Assembly (NCBI RefSeq): GCF_000092065.1 | Contig: NC_009360.1 | Coordinates: 682,001 to 746,000, forward strand | Source: Ostreococcus lucimarinus CCE9901 | Lineage: Eukaryota > Chlorophyta > Mamiellophyceae > Mamiellales > Bathycoccaceae | Direction of reading: 5' to 3' | DNA: 64,000 bases | In this document: one piece after another, positions 28,040 through 36,218 of the stretch | How the letters are laid out: each line of letters begins with the position of its first letter | Position numbering within the stretch: position 1 is the first letter of the stretch | Made by a program: the position numbers and the translations under genes | Notes under the pieces: generated by a model | The model's database searches: none | Seen by the model: the letters and a program-made list of their open reading frames with translations, nothing else | Told to the model about the DNA's origin: nothing

Positions 28040-28972
28040 ATGGTGCGCAAGCCGCGATGGGAAGAGATCGACGCCGACGCGTCCACGGCGTCCGTGAACG
28101 CCTCGCACGCGGGCTCGAGCGACGTCGACGGCGCGATCGAAGGCGTCAAGTCGATCTCGATCGGCGGCGCCTCCGCGACCGCGGCCGGCGAGTTACCGCC
28201 GAGCGAAAAGCACGGCCCGGACGCGGAGGGCGTGTGGACGTCCATCACGTATCAACTCAACGAGGCGGGGATGCGGACGAGGACGGTGAAAAAGTACAAG
28301 GAGCACGAGGTGACGAAGAAGGTGACGCCGGGGATGTTGGAGCGAAAAACCTGGGAAAAATTCGGCGACGCGAAGCGGTATAAACCGGGAGATGAGAGCA
28401 TGACGGCGGTGTCGTTAGAAGAGATATTTTTGGAGAAGACTCGCGCGCAGCCGAAGAGTGAGCTTGAGAAGGCTGAGGATCCGCTTGCGGCGATGGCGAG
28501 CGCGCAGACGTCGCTGTTGGTGTGCCGAACGTGCGGAAAGAAGGGCGACCACTGGACTTCGAAGTGTCCGTATAAGGATTTAGCCAACGATGGGAGTAAA
28601 CCGCCGGATGAGGAAGGCGGACTTGGGGCGAGAAAGCCCGGGGGGTACGTGCCGCCGTCGATGCGCGCAGGCGCGTCCGGGGCTGGGGCGTCGATGGATC
28701 GACGTCGGGACGAAAACTCTATTCGCGTGTCCAACTTGTCGGAGGATACGCGCGAGCAAGATTTGCAAGAGTTGTTCCGACCGTTCGGCCCTGTTACGCG
28801 CATTTACGTCGCCATCAACCGCGAGACTGGCGAGGCGCGTGGTTTTGCGTTCGTTAATATGGTAAGCAAAGAAGACGGCGAACGCGCCATCGCCAAGCTC
28901 GACGGCTACGGTTACGACAACCTCATTCTTCGCGTTGAATGGGCGGCGCCGCGCGAGGAGCGCCCGAGATAG
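28040..28972 (+). CDS. EIF3G: Translation initiation factor eIF3 subunit g
   Basis: 310 residues from the ATG at 28040 (MVRKPRWEEIDAD). The eIF3g N-terminal domain has the W-x-x-I start, TRTVKKYKEHEVTKKV, and a CCHC-type knuckle CRTCGKKGDHWTSKCPYKD (about 154-172). A linker with GGYVPPSMR leads to a C-terminal RRM: SIRVSNLSEDTREQDLQELF (RNP2 region) and GEARGFAFVNMV (RNP1). Both match eIF3g/TIF35. It acts in the 43S pre-initiation complex and in scanning and reinitiation. The preceding in-frame 24 codons are Arg-rich and unlike the family start. Confidence 0.95.
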   Translation: MVRKPRWEEIDADASTASVNASHAGSSDVDGAIEGVKSISIGGASATAAGELPPSEKHGPDAEGVWTSITYQLNEAGMRTRTVKKYKEHEVTKKVTPGMLERKTWEKFGDAKRYKPGDESMTAVSLEEIFLEKTRAQPKSELEKAEDPLAAMASAQTSLLVCRTCGKKGDHWTSKCPYKDLANDGSKPPDEEGGLGARKPGGYVPPSMRAGASGAGASMDRRRDENSIRVSNLSEDTREQDLQELFRPFGPVTRIYVAINRETGEARGFAFVNMVSKEDGERAIAKLDGYGYDNLILRVEWAAPREERPR

Positions 28973-29028
28973 TAGTTGATGATTAAGACGAAAATACGTT
29001 ACATGCGTACTATGACACTTTAAGAGTC

Positions 29029-30654
29029 TCACTCGCGCTTTGTCTTCGACGCGTCGGCGAGCGCGACTTCGTGCGCGTTAAATTTAGCGAACAATATGTA
29101 CCCGATCGCGATGCCGGCGATCACGCCGAGAGCGAACGGTTTATCTCTGCGCGCGACTCGCCCGATAGCTGCGTCTTCCATCGCGGCGCACGACTGCGCG
29201 CACGACACCGGACCAGGGGGGTGGTAATCTGGACACGCCTTTGGCGCTCCGCGCTTGCCGCCTCCCGCGCCCAAAATCGCGCTCTCGGTGCACAAATTCC
29301 TCAGCCTCTGCAACGGTTCGGCGCCGAGCACGCGACTCACGTCGTCGATGGTTTTATCTGCGGTCATTCCAGCGAGTTCGGAGATGCTCACAGCGCTCGC
29401 CAACTGCTCTGCGGATTCCGGCGTGGCGCCGAGAATGGCCACCGCGGAGATGGTCCGATCGAGGGCGGGGACGATGTGCTCAACCTTCGCTTCGGTAGCT
29501 ATGATGTCTTCGCGGAGCACGCGAAGGCGCGGTCCGTGCGCTTCGCACTTCACGAGCGCTTCCGAATGAGCCCTCTGCGCGTCGTTCAATCGCGTCGTGC
29601 ACTGCTCGCGAAGCTGCTCCATCATGGCGACCTGCTTCTTTTCGTGCGCGACGCGCTTGCGCGTAATCTCCGCTTTATGTCTCGCCATTTCTTTTCGCCG
29701 CTTATCGTCGTCCTTTTGCGCCTTCTTCTTGTCTTTTCGAGCCTCTCTGGAGTTGGGCTTTTGAGTCGACGTTTCGCTCGGCTTGGCGCCAAACTTCTTG
29801 GCGAACTCTGCTTCGAGCGCGGTAACCTCGCGCGCCATCGCCTCTCGCGCGAGTTTAGCGTCCACTTGCATCGCCTCGCAAATTTCCTTGGACGTTTCCC
29901 ACTGCTCGCCCAACGTCGACGCGATCTCGCACTCGTTCTGCAGTTCGGCGTGCTTGGCCGCGTGCTCGAATCGCTGCTCGACGACGCTCCCGCACAACTT
30001 GTTCATCCTCAAATCGCAAAGCGACGCCAACGCGTGATCGTACGACGCCGCGCGAGACGCCCGTCGTCCCTTCCCACCTCCCAGCGGCACCACGCGCGCC
30101 TCCCGCGCGAACGCCGCGTCGCCCCAGTTCGCCGCCCGACGCAGCGTCGCCGCCGCGTCTCGCGCCGCCGCGCACAAAAACCTCCGCCCCGCCGGCAGCC
30201 TCGCGCACGCCTCCGCCGCGTTCTTCGCCCGCAGCTCCTCCTCGATCACGACGTAATTCAACCTCTCGCAGATCGCCAGCGGCGCGAGCGGGCACGGACC
30301 CGCCGGCAATCCTCGCGCGCCGCGTCCCGCCGCGCGCGCCTCCCTCCCCCCGCCCGCCGACGGCGCGCCGCCGTCCGTCGCCGTCGCGCGTCCCCACGTC
30401 GCACCGTCGCGCGCGAGCGCCGTCCCGCGTCCGCGCCCGCCCGCCGTCGCCGTCGCGATCGTCGTCATCACCGCGAGCGTCATCGCCCATCGCGCGTCGC
30501 GCGCGCGCGCGCGTCTTCGACGATTCCGCGACGCCCGCGCGACGTCGTCCGTCGATCGCGCGTCCTGCATCGCCGTCGTCGCGCGACACGCCCGTCGTCG
30601 GCGTCTCGCGTCGGAATCGCGCGTCGATCCGCGGTCCCGGAATCGCAACGGCAT
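29029..30654 (-). CDS. Unknown Cys-rich coiled-coil protein with two hydrophobic segments
   Basis: 541 residues from the ATG at 30654; an ATG at 30570 would still include everything below. A short hydrophobic segment near residues 55-70 (AMTLAVMTTIATATAG) after an Arg-rich leader could be a signal anchor. The middle holds about twenty Cys scattered around helices, and a long charged coiled coil (about 285-390). A clear transmembrane helix lies near the C-terminus (FALGVIAGIAIGYILFAKF). I recognise no family. The pattern fits a membrane protein with a disulfide-bearing lumenal or intermembrane domain, but this is inference. It converges on eIF3g with 56 bases between stops. Confidence 0.7.
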   Translation of the reverse strand: MPLRFRDRGSTRDSDARRRRRACRATTAMQDARSTDDVARASRNRRRRARARDARWAMTLAVMTTIATATAGGRGRGTALARDGATWGRATATDGGAPSAGGGREARAAGRGARGLPAGPCPLAPLAICERLNYVVIEEELRAKNAAEACARLPAGRRFLCAAARDAAATLRRAANWGDAAFAREARVVPLGGGKGRRASRAASYDHALASLCDLRMNKLCGSVVEQRFEHAAKHAELQNECEIASTLGEQWETSKEICEAMQVDAKLAREAMAREVTALEAEFAKKFGAKPSETSTQKPNSREARKDKKKAQKDDDKRRKEMARHKAEITRKRVAHEKKQVAMMEQLREQCTTRLNDAQRAHSEALVKCEAHGPRLRVLREDIIATEAKVEHIVPALDRTISAVAILGATPESAEQLASAVSISELAGMTADKTIDDVSRVLGAEPLQRLRNLCTESAILGAGGGKRGAPKACPDYHPPGPVSCAQSCAAMEDAAIGRVARRDKPFALGVIAGIAIGYILFAKFNAHEVALADASKTKRE

Positions 30655-30730
30655 CGCGATGCCGCGGTCGCGCGCGCGGGCGCGATCGCGCGTCGTCTAC
30701 GCGCCGAATGTCCGAACAAAACCCAAAAAG

Positions 30731-30745
30731 TATAAATGTATAAAT
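30731..30745 (+). promoter_or_regulatory. Two TATA-like elements upstream of GSH1
   Basis: TATAAAT occurs at 30731-30737 and again at 30739-30745, in an AT-rich island in otherwise GC-rich DNA. The location about 300 bases before the GSH1 start and 77 bases before the divergent start suits a core promoter for either gene. Confidence 0.4.
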
Positions 30746-30781
30746 CTTCGTCGAACGCGACCGTTCCCAGAGATGCATAGA

Positions 30782-30786
30782 CCAAT
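30782..30786 (+). promoter_or_regulatory. CCAAT box
   Basis: A CCAAT word within accaattccc, 37 bases downstream of the TATA-like pair. Weak evidence alone; it is listed because it sits in the only AT-rich promoter island nearby. Confidence 0.25.
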
Positions 30787-30824
30787 TCCCGTGGGACGCG
30801 TTTTTTTCTCCGAACGGCGAGTCA

Positions 30825-30831
30825 TGACTCA
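30825..30831 (+). promoter_or_regulatory. Candidate bZIP (TGACTCA) site before GSH1
   Basis: The palindromic AP-1/Gcn4-type word TGACTCA lies 216 bases upstream of the GSH1 ATG. In other eukaryotes bZIP factors regulate glutathione synthesis. A chance match is quite possible. Confidence 0.3.
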
Positions 30832-31046
30832 AGATGGGGGACTCGGAAGGTGAAAAACGTCGCACCTGGGGTGCACGGCCGAAATTTGAAACAAAAAAGG
30901 GACGGTTTTCACGTCTCCATCGACGGCGACGTTCGCGTCGACGCGCGCGAGGTCACGGGCGCGCGACGTCGACGCGTTCGGGTTTCTTCGCGCCGCGTCG
31001 CGCGTCGACGCGCGCGCGCCATCGCGCGACGCGCGCGACGACGGCG

Positions 31047-32751
31047 ATGACGGCGACGACGGCGCGCGGCGACGCGCTCCGCGTCGGCACCGCGACGCGG
31101 CGCGGGAGACGCGCGACGCGACGCGCGACGACGACGACGATTCGCGCGGCGGCGACGGCGCCGGCGCGCGCGGTCACGCGCGAGGAGTGCGTGGCGTTCG
31201 TCAGGCGGGGGTGTAAACCGAGAGAGGCGTTCAGGTGCGGCGAGGAAAACGACGCGACACCGGGAGGCGCGCAAAGCGCGGAGGCGGGCGCGCGCGCGAC
31301 GCGCGATGGGCGAACGGGGGATGACGCTTTATCCAGACGCGCGGGACGGCGCGGGACGGCGCGCGCGGATGGCGCCGAGGACGCGCGGGGGACGAGAAGG
31401 AGACGCGCGCGATGCGCGCGCGTTCGATATCGACGCGGGGGGGGGCGAGCGCGAGGACTGACGACGCGACGGACGACGACGCAGGATCGGGACGGAGCAC
31501 GAAAAGTTTGGGTACGACGAGGCGACCAAGCGAAGGATGGATTATCCAGTCGTGCGGCACGTCCTGAGCTCGCTCGTCGAGCGACACGGGTGGACGCCGA
31601 TAAACGAAGCGGATAACATCATCGGGTGCACGAAGGACAAGCAAAGCGTGACGCTCGAGCCGGGTGGACAGTTTGAACTCTCGGGCGCGCCGCTGGAGAA
31701 CCTGACGCAGACGGACGAGGAGGTGCGATGGCACATCGAGACCGTGAACGCGCTGGCGCGGGAAAAGGGGCACAGATTCTTGGGAATCGGGTTTGACCCG
31801 AAGTGGTCGGTGGCCGAGGTGCCGATGATGCCGAAAGGGAGGTATAAGATTATGCGCGCGTACATGCCGAAGAAGGGCACTCGCGGACACGACATGATGT
31901 TTCGCACGTGCACGATTCAAGTCAACTTGGATTTCGAGAGCGAGCAAGACATGGTGCGCAAGTTCAGGACGTCCCTCGCGCTGCAACCTCTCGCGACGGC
32001 GATGTTCGCCAACTCCGCGTTCGTGGACGGCGCGGACACCGGGTATCAATCCATGCGCTCCGACGTGTGGCGGGACACGGACGACGATCGCACGGGCACG
32101 CTCGCGTGGGTTTTCGACGACGATTTCGGGTTTGAAAAGTACTGCGACTACGTCATGAACGTACCGATGTACTTTGTGTACAGAAACGGCACGTACGTGG
32201 ACGTTTCGGGGGAATCCTGGCTCGATTTTATGGAGGGAAAGCTTCCTCAACTTCCGGGCGACAAGCCGACGATCGACGACTGGGAGCAACACCTCACGAC
32301 TGTGTTTCCGGAGGTTCGTCTCAAGAAGTACATGGAGATGCGAGGTGCCGACGGTGGCTCTTACGAAGCCATCATGGCCCTTCCCGCGCTTTGGGTTGGA
32401 TTGTTGTATTCCGACAAAGCCTTGGACGCGGCCGAGGCGATGGTGAGCGACTGGACGCAAGTCGAGCGCGACGCGCTTCGCGTCGACGTCACCAAGGATG
32501 GATTGTCGGCCAAGTTTAGAGGCGGCACGGCGAACGATATCGCCAAGAAAATGGTCGAACTTTCTGTACAGGGCCTGCAAGAGCGCGGTTTAGGCGAAGA
32601 AGTGTACTTGCGTTACTTGCAAGACATCGTCGACGACGGTAAGAGCGTCGCGGCGCGCATGTCCGAGATGAACGCGCGCGAGTGGAACGGTGATCTCGAA
32701 AAAGTTTACGAGTACGCCACCTTCCCAGACACGCTTCCGAAGATCGTTTGA
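31047..32751 (+). CDS. GSH1: Glutamate-cysteine ligase, plant/proteobacterial type (two exons)
   Basis: GSH1 catalyses the first, rate-limiting step of glutathione synthesis: ATP-dependent joining of Glu and Cys. I join 31047-31234 to 31485-32751, giving 484 residues. Exon 1 encodes a Thr/Arg/Ala-rich leader consistent with a plastid transit peptide, then AVTREECVAFVRRGCKPREAF. Exon 2 resumes with RIGTEHEKFGYDEATKR, the conserved Glu-binding region, with the split codon AG|G giving Arg. Later conserved segments include VTLEPGGQFELSG, FLGIGFDPKW, RYKIMRAYMP and MTCTIQVNLD-like RTCTIQVNLDFES. The plant redox disulfide Cys residues were not mapped. Confidence 0.93.
31235..31484 (+). other. GSH1 intron (250 nt)
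   Basis: Donor AG|GTGCGG, acceptor GACGCAG|G, with ACTGAC at about 31456-31461. Phase 2. Splicing rebuilds the GCKPREAF-RIGTEHEKFG junction shared with plant GSH1 proteins. Confidence 0.88.
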
Positions 32752-32793
32752 GTTCTCGGACGACGGTAAAATACACGATTCTTTGTAGTATAA

Positions 32794-33552
32794 CTAAATG
32801 CTAGGTAACGGCGCACAGTCGGTTGGTTTATTCGTCGCCCCTTCGCGTACGATTTTACTCACGGCTCGGAACTGAGGGTGGTTCGCGTCACCCATCATTT
32901 CGAAAACCACGCTCTCCGTGCACGTCAAGATCGCCCCAGCCCGCTCCATCCGTCGCAACGCCACCGCGCGGTCCTCCAATCGAATGCTCGACACCGCGTC
33001 CACGCACACGTAAACGACGCCGTTGGGCTCGTTCGCCAATAAATCGAGCACCGTTTGCACCACGCAAACGTGCGCCTCGAGTCCCACGACGACGTGACGA
33101 ACAGGCGCCTCGTCGAGTGAATTCCGTCCAACGAATGCCTTACCGACATCGTACATGCTGAACGCCGTCTTGGACACGCGGTGACGCCTCGCGCCCGCGA
33201 CGGCTCGGGCCGCGTCCCGCACCGACGCCACCGTCGGCCCGAGCTTCTCCGGCACTTGTTCAGTCATGATGACTCTCGTTCCCCATCCACTTTGCATGGC
33301 GTCGATCGCGCGCAACATCGTCGACGTGTTGTGCGCGACGTGATCGAATCCGGCGACGGCGCTCGAAAACTTTTCTTGAATATCGCACACCCACACGTGC
33401 AACCTCGGACTCGCGGGATCGATTTTGTCCGCGCGATTCATGGCTTCCGCGCGCGTCCCGGAGAGCGCTCTGGCGACTTTCGCGCCGCGTCGACGCGCGG
33501 AGACGGTCGCGGGAACGCGAGACGCGAGCGCGCGCGCGAGCGTCGGGAGCAT
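32794..33552 (-). CDS. Isochorismatase-like hydrolase (ISOC1/2 type)
   Basis: 252 residues. The first about 45 are Arg/Ala-rich without acids, suggesting mitochondrial or plastid import. The isochorismatase-like fold follows: VCDIQEKF (catalytic Asp), SKTAFSM (catalytic Lys) and GLEAHVCVVQT (nucleophile Cys). This Asp-Lys-Cys triad is that of cysteine hydrolases of the superfamily, which also includes nicotinamidases. The ISOC-type GLEAHVC sequence points to the eukaryotic ISOC1/ISOC2 group, whose substrate is not firmly known. Convergent with GSH1: the stops are 42 bases apart. Confidence 0.9.
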   Translation of the reverse strand: MLPTLARALASRVPATVSARRRGAKVARALSGTRAEAMNRADKIDPASPRLHVWVCDIQEKFSSAVAGFDHVAHNTSTMLRAIDAMQSGWGTRVIMTEQVPEKLGPTVASVRDAARAVAGARRHRVSKTAFSMYDVGKAFVGRNSLDEAPVRHVVVGLEAHVCVVQTVLDLLANEPNGVVYVCVDAVSSIRLEDRAVALRRMERAGAILTCTESVVFEMMGDANHPQFRAVSKIVREGATNKPTDCAPLPSI

Positions 33553-33789
33553 GCGCGAGAGGCGAACTCTGAGGCGACGGGAGCGCGCGCGTTCGCGTAC
33601 ATCCTAGATCCGTTATATTGAAAATACGGGTGCGTAGGGGCGTTTATTTGCTCTAGAAGCTTATTTCGCTAGGTTTATATCGGTACAAGGACGCCGAGAC
33701 GCCGACGCGAACGCGCCGCTCGTCGTAGAGCGACGGAGTCGACGCGATTCGCGCGCGCTCGTCTCGAGCCCACCGGACGACCGCAGTTA

Positions 33790-34170
33790 TTAGATGAGCA
33801 ACTTTTCGATGGCATCCTTCAAGTTTTGAATCTGCTGCTTCAACTGCGACCCCTCGTTCGTGGTCACCGAGCAAGAAATCACCGGTCTCGACACCCCGCA
33901 CGCGCGTCCGAGCGCCTGCTTGCTCGGCACGAAGACGTACGGCACGTTTTTATCCTCCGCCAACAGCGGCAGGTGCAGCAGAATCTCCAACGGCTCCGTG
34001 TCCGCCGCCAGCACGACGAACTCCGATATCCCTCGGTTCAGCGTCTTCGTCGCCTCGTTCGCGCCCTTCTTCAGCTGCTTGTAATTGCTCGCCTGTTGCA
34101 CGATGTCCAGAATGGTGATCGTCAATTGCGCGTCCGCGAGCGGATACGCCTTCGGGTTACCCTCAGCCAT
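33790..34170 (-). CDS. SNU13: 15.5K/NHP2L1 kink-turn RNA-binding protein
   Basis: A 126-residue L7Ae-family protein that binds kink-turns in U4 snRNA and box C/D snoRNAs. I chose the ATG at 34170 because it gives [17 protein letters not shown], the family start, and the exact family length. [16 protein letters not shown] (RNA-contacting) and [21 protein letters not shown] are nearly invariant among eukaryotes. The ORF extends upstream by 39 non-homologous codons. The first of two L7Ae-family proteins in the window, the other being eL8. Confidence 0.97.
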   Translation of the reverse strand: MAEGNPKAYPLADAQLTITILDIVQQASNYKQLKKGANEATKTLNRGISEFVVLAADTEPLEILLHLPLLAEDKNVPYVFVPSKQALGRACGVSRPVISCSVTTNEGSQLKQQIQNLKDAIEKLLI

Positions 34171-34602
34171 GACGCGTTTCGATGCGGCAACCTGTTCACC
34201 CGCGCGATTCGCCACCGCGCGCGCGTCGTCCGTCAGTCTCGCGCGTCGTCGTCGCCCTTCGCGTGCCATCCCTAGTCGTTCGCGCATTCGTCCGATCGCG
34301 TCTTTCGCGTCTTTCGCCTCCTCCCGTCGTCGCGTCGTCGTCGTCGCGCGCCGTCGTCGCCTTCGCTCTCTCCGCGTCGTCGTCGTCGTCGTCGCTCGCG
34401 CACCTCGTTCGGCTTCACTGCTCGACGACGTCCGTCGCGAGCTCGGCAGTGCGGCGCCGTCGCGCGCGCGCCGCCGGTCGATTCGTGTGCGCGACGCAGG
34501 AGGGAGTTTATTAACGAACCCATCGACGCACGAATTCGTCGCGCGTCCGTGTCGTCGCGCGAGATCGCGACGCGGATCGCGGGCGACGCTTCGCGCGGCC
34601 GA
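34171..34602. promoter_or_regulatory. Divergent intergenic region, SNU13 / MnmE
   Basis: 432 bases, rich in cgtcgtc triplets and CG dinucleotides. Frames are open through it but carry Arg/Ser/Ala strings only. I see no RNA gene or clear promoter element. Confidence 0.4.
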
Positions 34603-36180
34603 ATGGCGGCGCGAACGGCGCGCGGTCGAACCGCGGCGTCGCGCGGCGCGCTCGACGCGCGCGGGCGACGCGAACGGGCGAGAGGCGCGACGAAAAGCGC
34701 ACCGGGACTAGGACGGGGACGGGGACGCGAGCGACGCGCGGCGACGACGGACGACGACACGATCGTCGGCGTCGCGACGGCGGTCGTGGGCGCGGTGGGA
34801 GGCGTGGCGATCGTGCGGCTGAGCGGATCGGACGCGCGGGCGATCGGGGGGCGGGTGTTTCGACGCGCGGGCGGAGCGACGCGGGCGAGCGCGAGCGCGA
34901 ACGCGGCGAACGCGTTCGACGAGAGTCATAAGGCGACGTACGGGGTCGTCGTGGACGGTGATGGGGAGATAATCGATGAGGTGATCGCGTTGGCGTTCAT
35001 AGCGCCGCGGAGTTACACGGCGGAGGACGTGGTGGAGTTGCACTGTCACGGCGGCGCGGTGTGCGTGCAACGCGCGATGGCGCGGTGTTTGGACGAGGGC
35101 GCGCGGTTGGCGAGGAATGGGGAGTTTACGTTGCGAGCGTTTTTGAATGGGCGGTTGGATTTGACGCAGGCGGAGGCGGTTCACGCGCTGGTGAGCGCGA
35201 AGACGACGGCGGCGGCGGATAGCGCGTTGGCGGCGATGCGAGGCGGGTTGACGACGCCCGTGAGCGAGGCGAGACGCGCGTGCGTAGATTTATTAGCCGA
35301 GCTCGAGGCGAGATTGGACTTTGACGACGAAATGGTGCCTTTGGACGTGCGGGCGATCGAAGCCAAAGCCGCGGGCGCGCGAGAGACGATTCGAAAGGTG
35401 CTGACGACGGCCAAACGCGGCGCGCTCCTGGAGACGGGCGTCACCGTGGCCATCGTCGGGCGCCCAAATGTGGGCAAGTCGCGCTTATTGAACGCGCTCA
35501 CTCGAAGTGAACGCTCGATCGTGACCTCGCGCGAAGGCACGACTCGAGATGTCGTCGAGGCGTCGGTGAACATTGGTGGACTTCCCGCCACGCTCTTGGA
35601 CACGGCGGGCATACGAAGCGAAACCGACGACGAAGTCGAGAAAATCGGCGTGGAACGTTCTCGCGCCGCCGCCGCGGGCGCTGACATCGTCGTGCTCGTC
35701 GTCGACGCCGAGCGCGGATGGGTGAGTGAGGACAGCGCTATTTGGCAGAGTGAAATCGCGAATAACGCCCGCGCGCGCGGTTCATCCGTGCTCGTGGTGA
35801 ACAAGACGGACATCGCCGACGCGTCGAACGCGACGCCGCCGCCGGAAGTTCTCGAAAGCTTCAGCACCGTCGTTCACGTGAGCGCGGCGACGGGCGACAA
35901 TTTAGAACATTTAGAGCACGCCATCGTGCGCACGGTGAGCGGCGGTGAAGTCGACGCCGAGGGTGGCGCGTGGGCCGCCAATCAACGTCAGGCCGAGGCG
36001 CTGCAAAACGCGTTGGATTCGCTCGATCGTCTTCGCGACACCATCGCCGCCGACATGCCGCTCGACTTTTGGACCATAGATCTGCGCGAGGCCGCGTTCG
36101 CGCTCGGTAGCGTCACGGGCGACGACGTCACCGAGGACGTGCTCGATACGATATTCGAAAGGTTTTGCATAGGAAAGTAG
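34603..36180 (+). CDS. MNME: Organellar tRNA modification GTPase MnmE/TrmE
   Basis: 525 residues from the ATG at 34603 ([13 protein letters not shown]); the open frame starts earlier only with a GTG. The Arg/Ala-rich leader (about 50 residues) fits a plastid or mitochondrial presequence. The TrmE N domain has [17 protein letters not shown] and the formyl-THF-binding region; the helical domain contains ARLDFDDE. The inserted G domain has G1 GRPNVGKS (286-293), G2 GTTRD, G3 DTAG and G4 NKTD. The C-terminus FCIGK carries the essential catalytic Cys (C-I/L/V-G-K motif). With MnmG it modifies wobble U34 of organellar tRNAs. Confidence 0.95.
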   Translation: MAARTARGRTAASRGALDARGRRERARGATKSAPGLGRGRGRERRAATTDDDTIVGVATAVVGAVGGVAIVRLSGSDARAIGGRVFRRAGGATRASASANAANAFDESHKATYGVVVDGDGEIIDEVIALAFIAPRSYTAEDVVELHCHGGAVCVQRAMARCLDEGARLARNGEFTLRAFLNGRLDLTQAEAVHALVSAKTTAAADSALAAMRGGLTTPVSEARRACVDLLAELEARLDFDDEMVPLDVRAIEAKAAGARETIRKVLTTAKRGALLETGVTVAIVGRPNVGKSRLLNALTRSERSIVTSREGTTRDVVEASVNIGGLPATLLDTAGIRSETDDEVEKIGVERSRAAAAGADIVVLVVDAERGWVSEDSAIWQSEIANNARARGSSVLVVNKTDIADASNATPPPEVLESFSTVVHVSAATGDNLEHLEHAIVRTVSGGEVDAEGGAWAANQRQAEALQNALDSLDRLRDTIAADMPLDFWTIDLREAAFALGSVTGDDVTEDVLDTIFERFCIGK

Positions 36181-36218
36181 CGATTTATTGAATAAGTACG
36201 CGGGGAAATACTTACAGA

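Larger units (their letters stand above)
30655..31046. promoter_or_regulatory. Divergent promoter region, coiled-coil gene / GSH1
   Basis: 392 bases between start codons. It is AT-richer at 30715-30800 and contains two TATAAAT words, a CCAAT box and a TGACTCA site, each listed separately. The part after 30850 is probably 5' UTR. An in-frame ATG at 30834 could extend GSH1 but gives a non-homologous leader. Confidence 0.5.

Noticed and set aside
29071-30735. 554-codon forward frame opposite the Cys-rich coiled-coil gene
   Set aside because: Arg/His-rich translation without homology; the reverse frame has coherent coiled coil and membrane helices.
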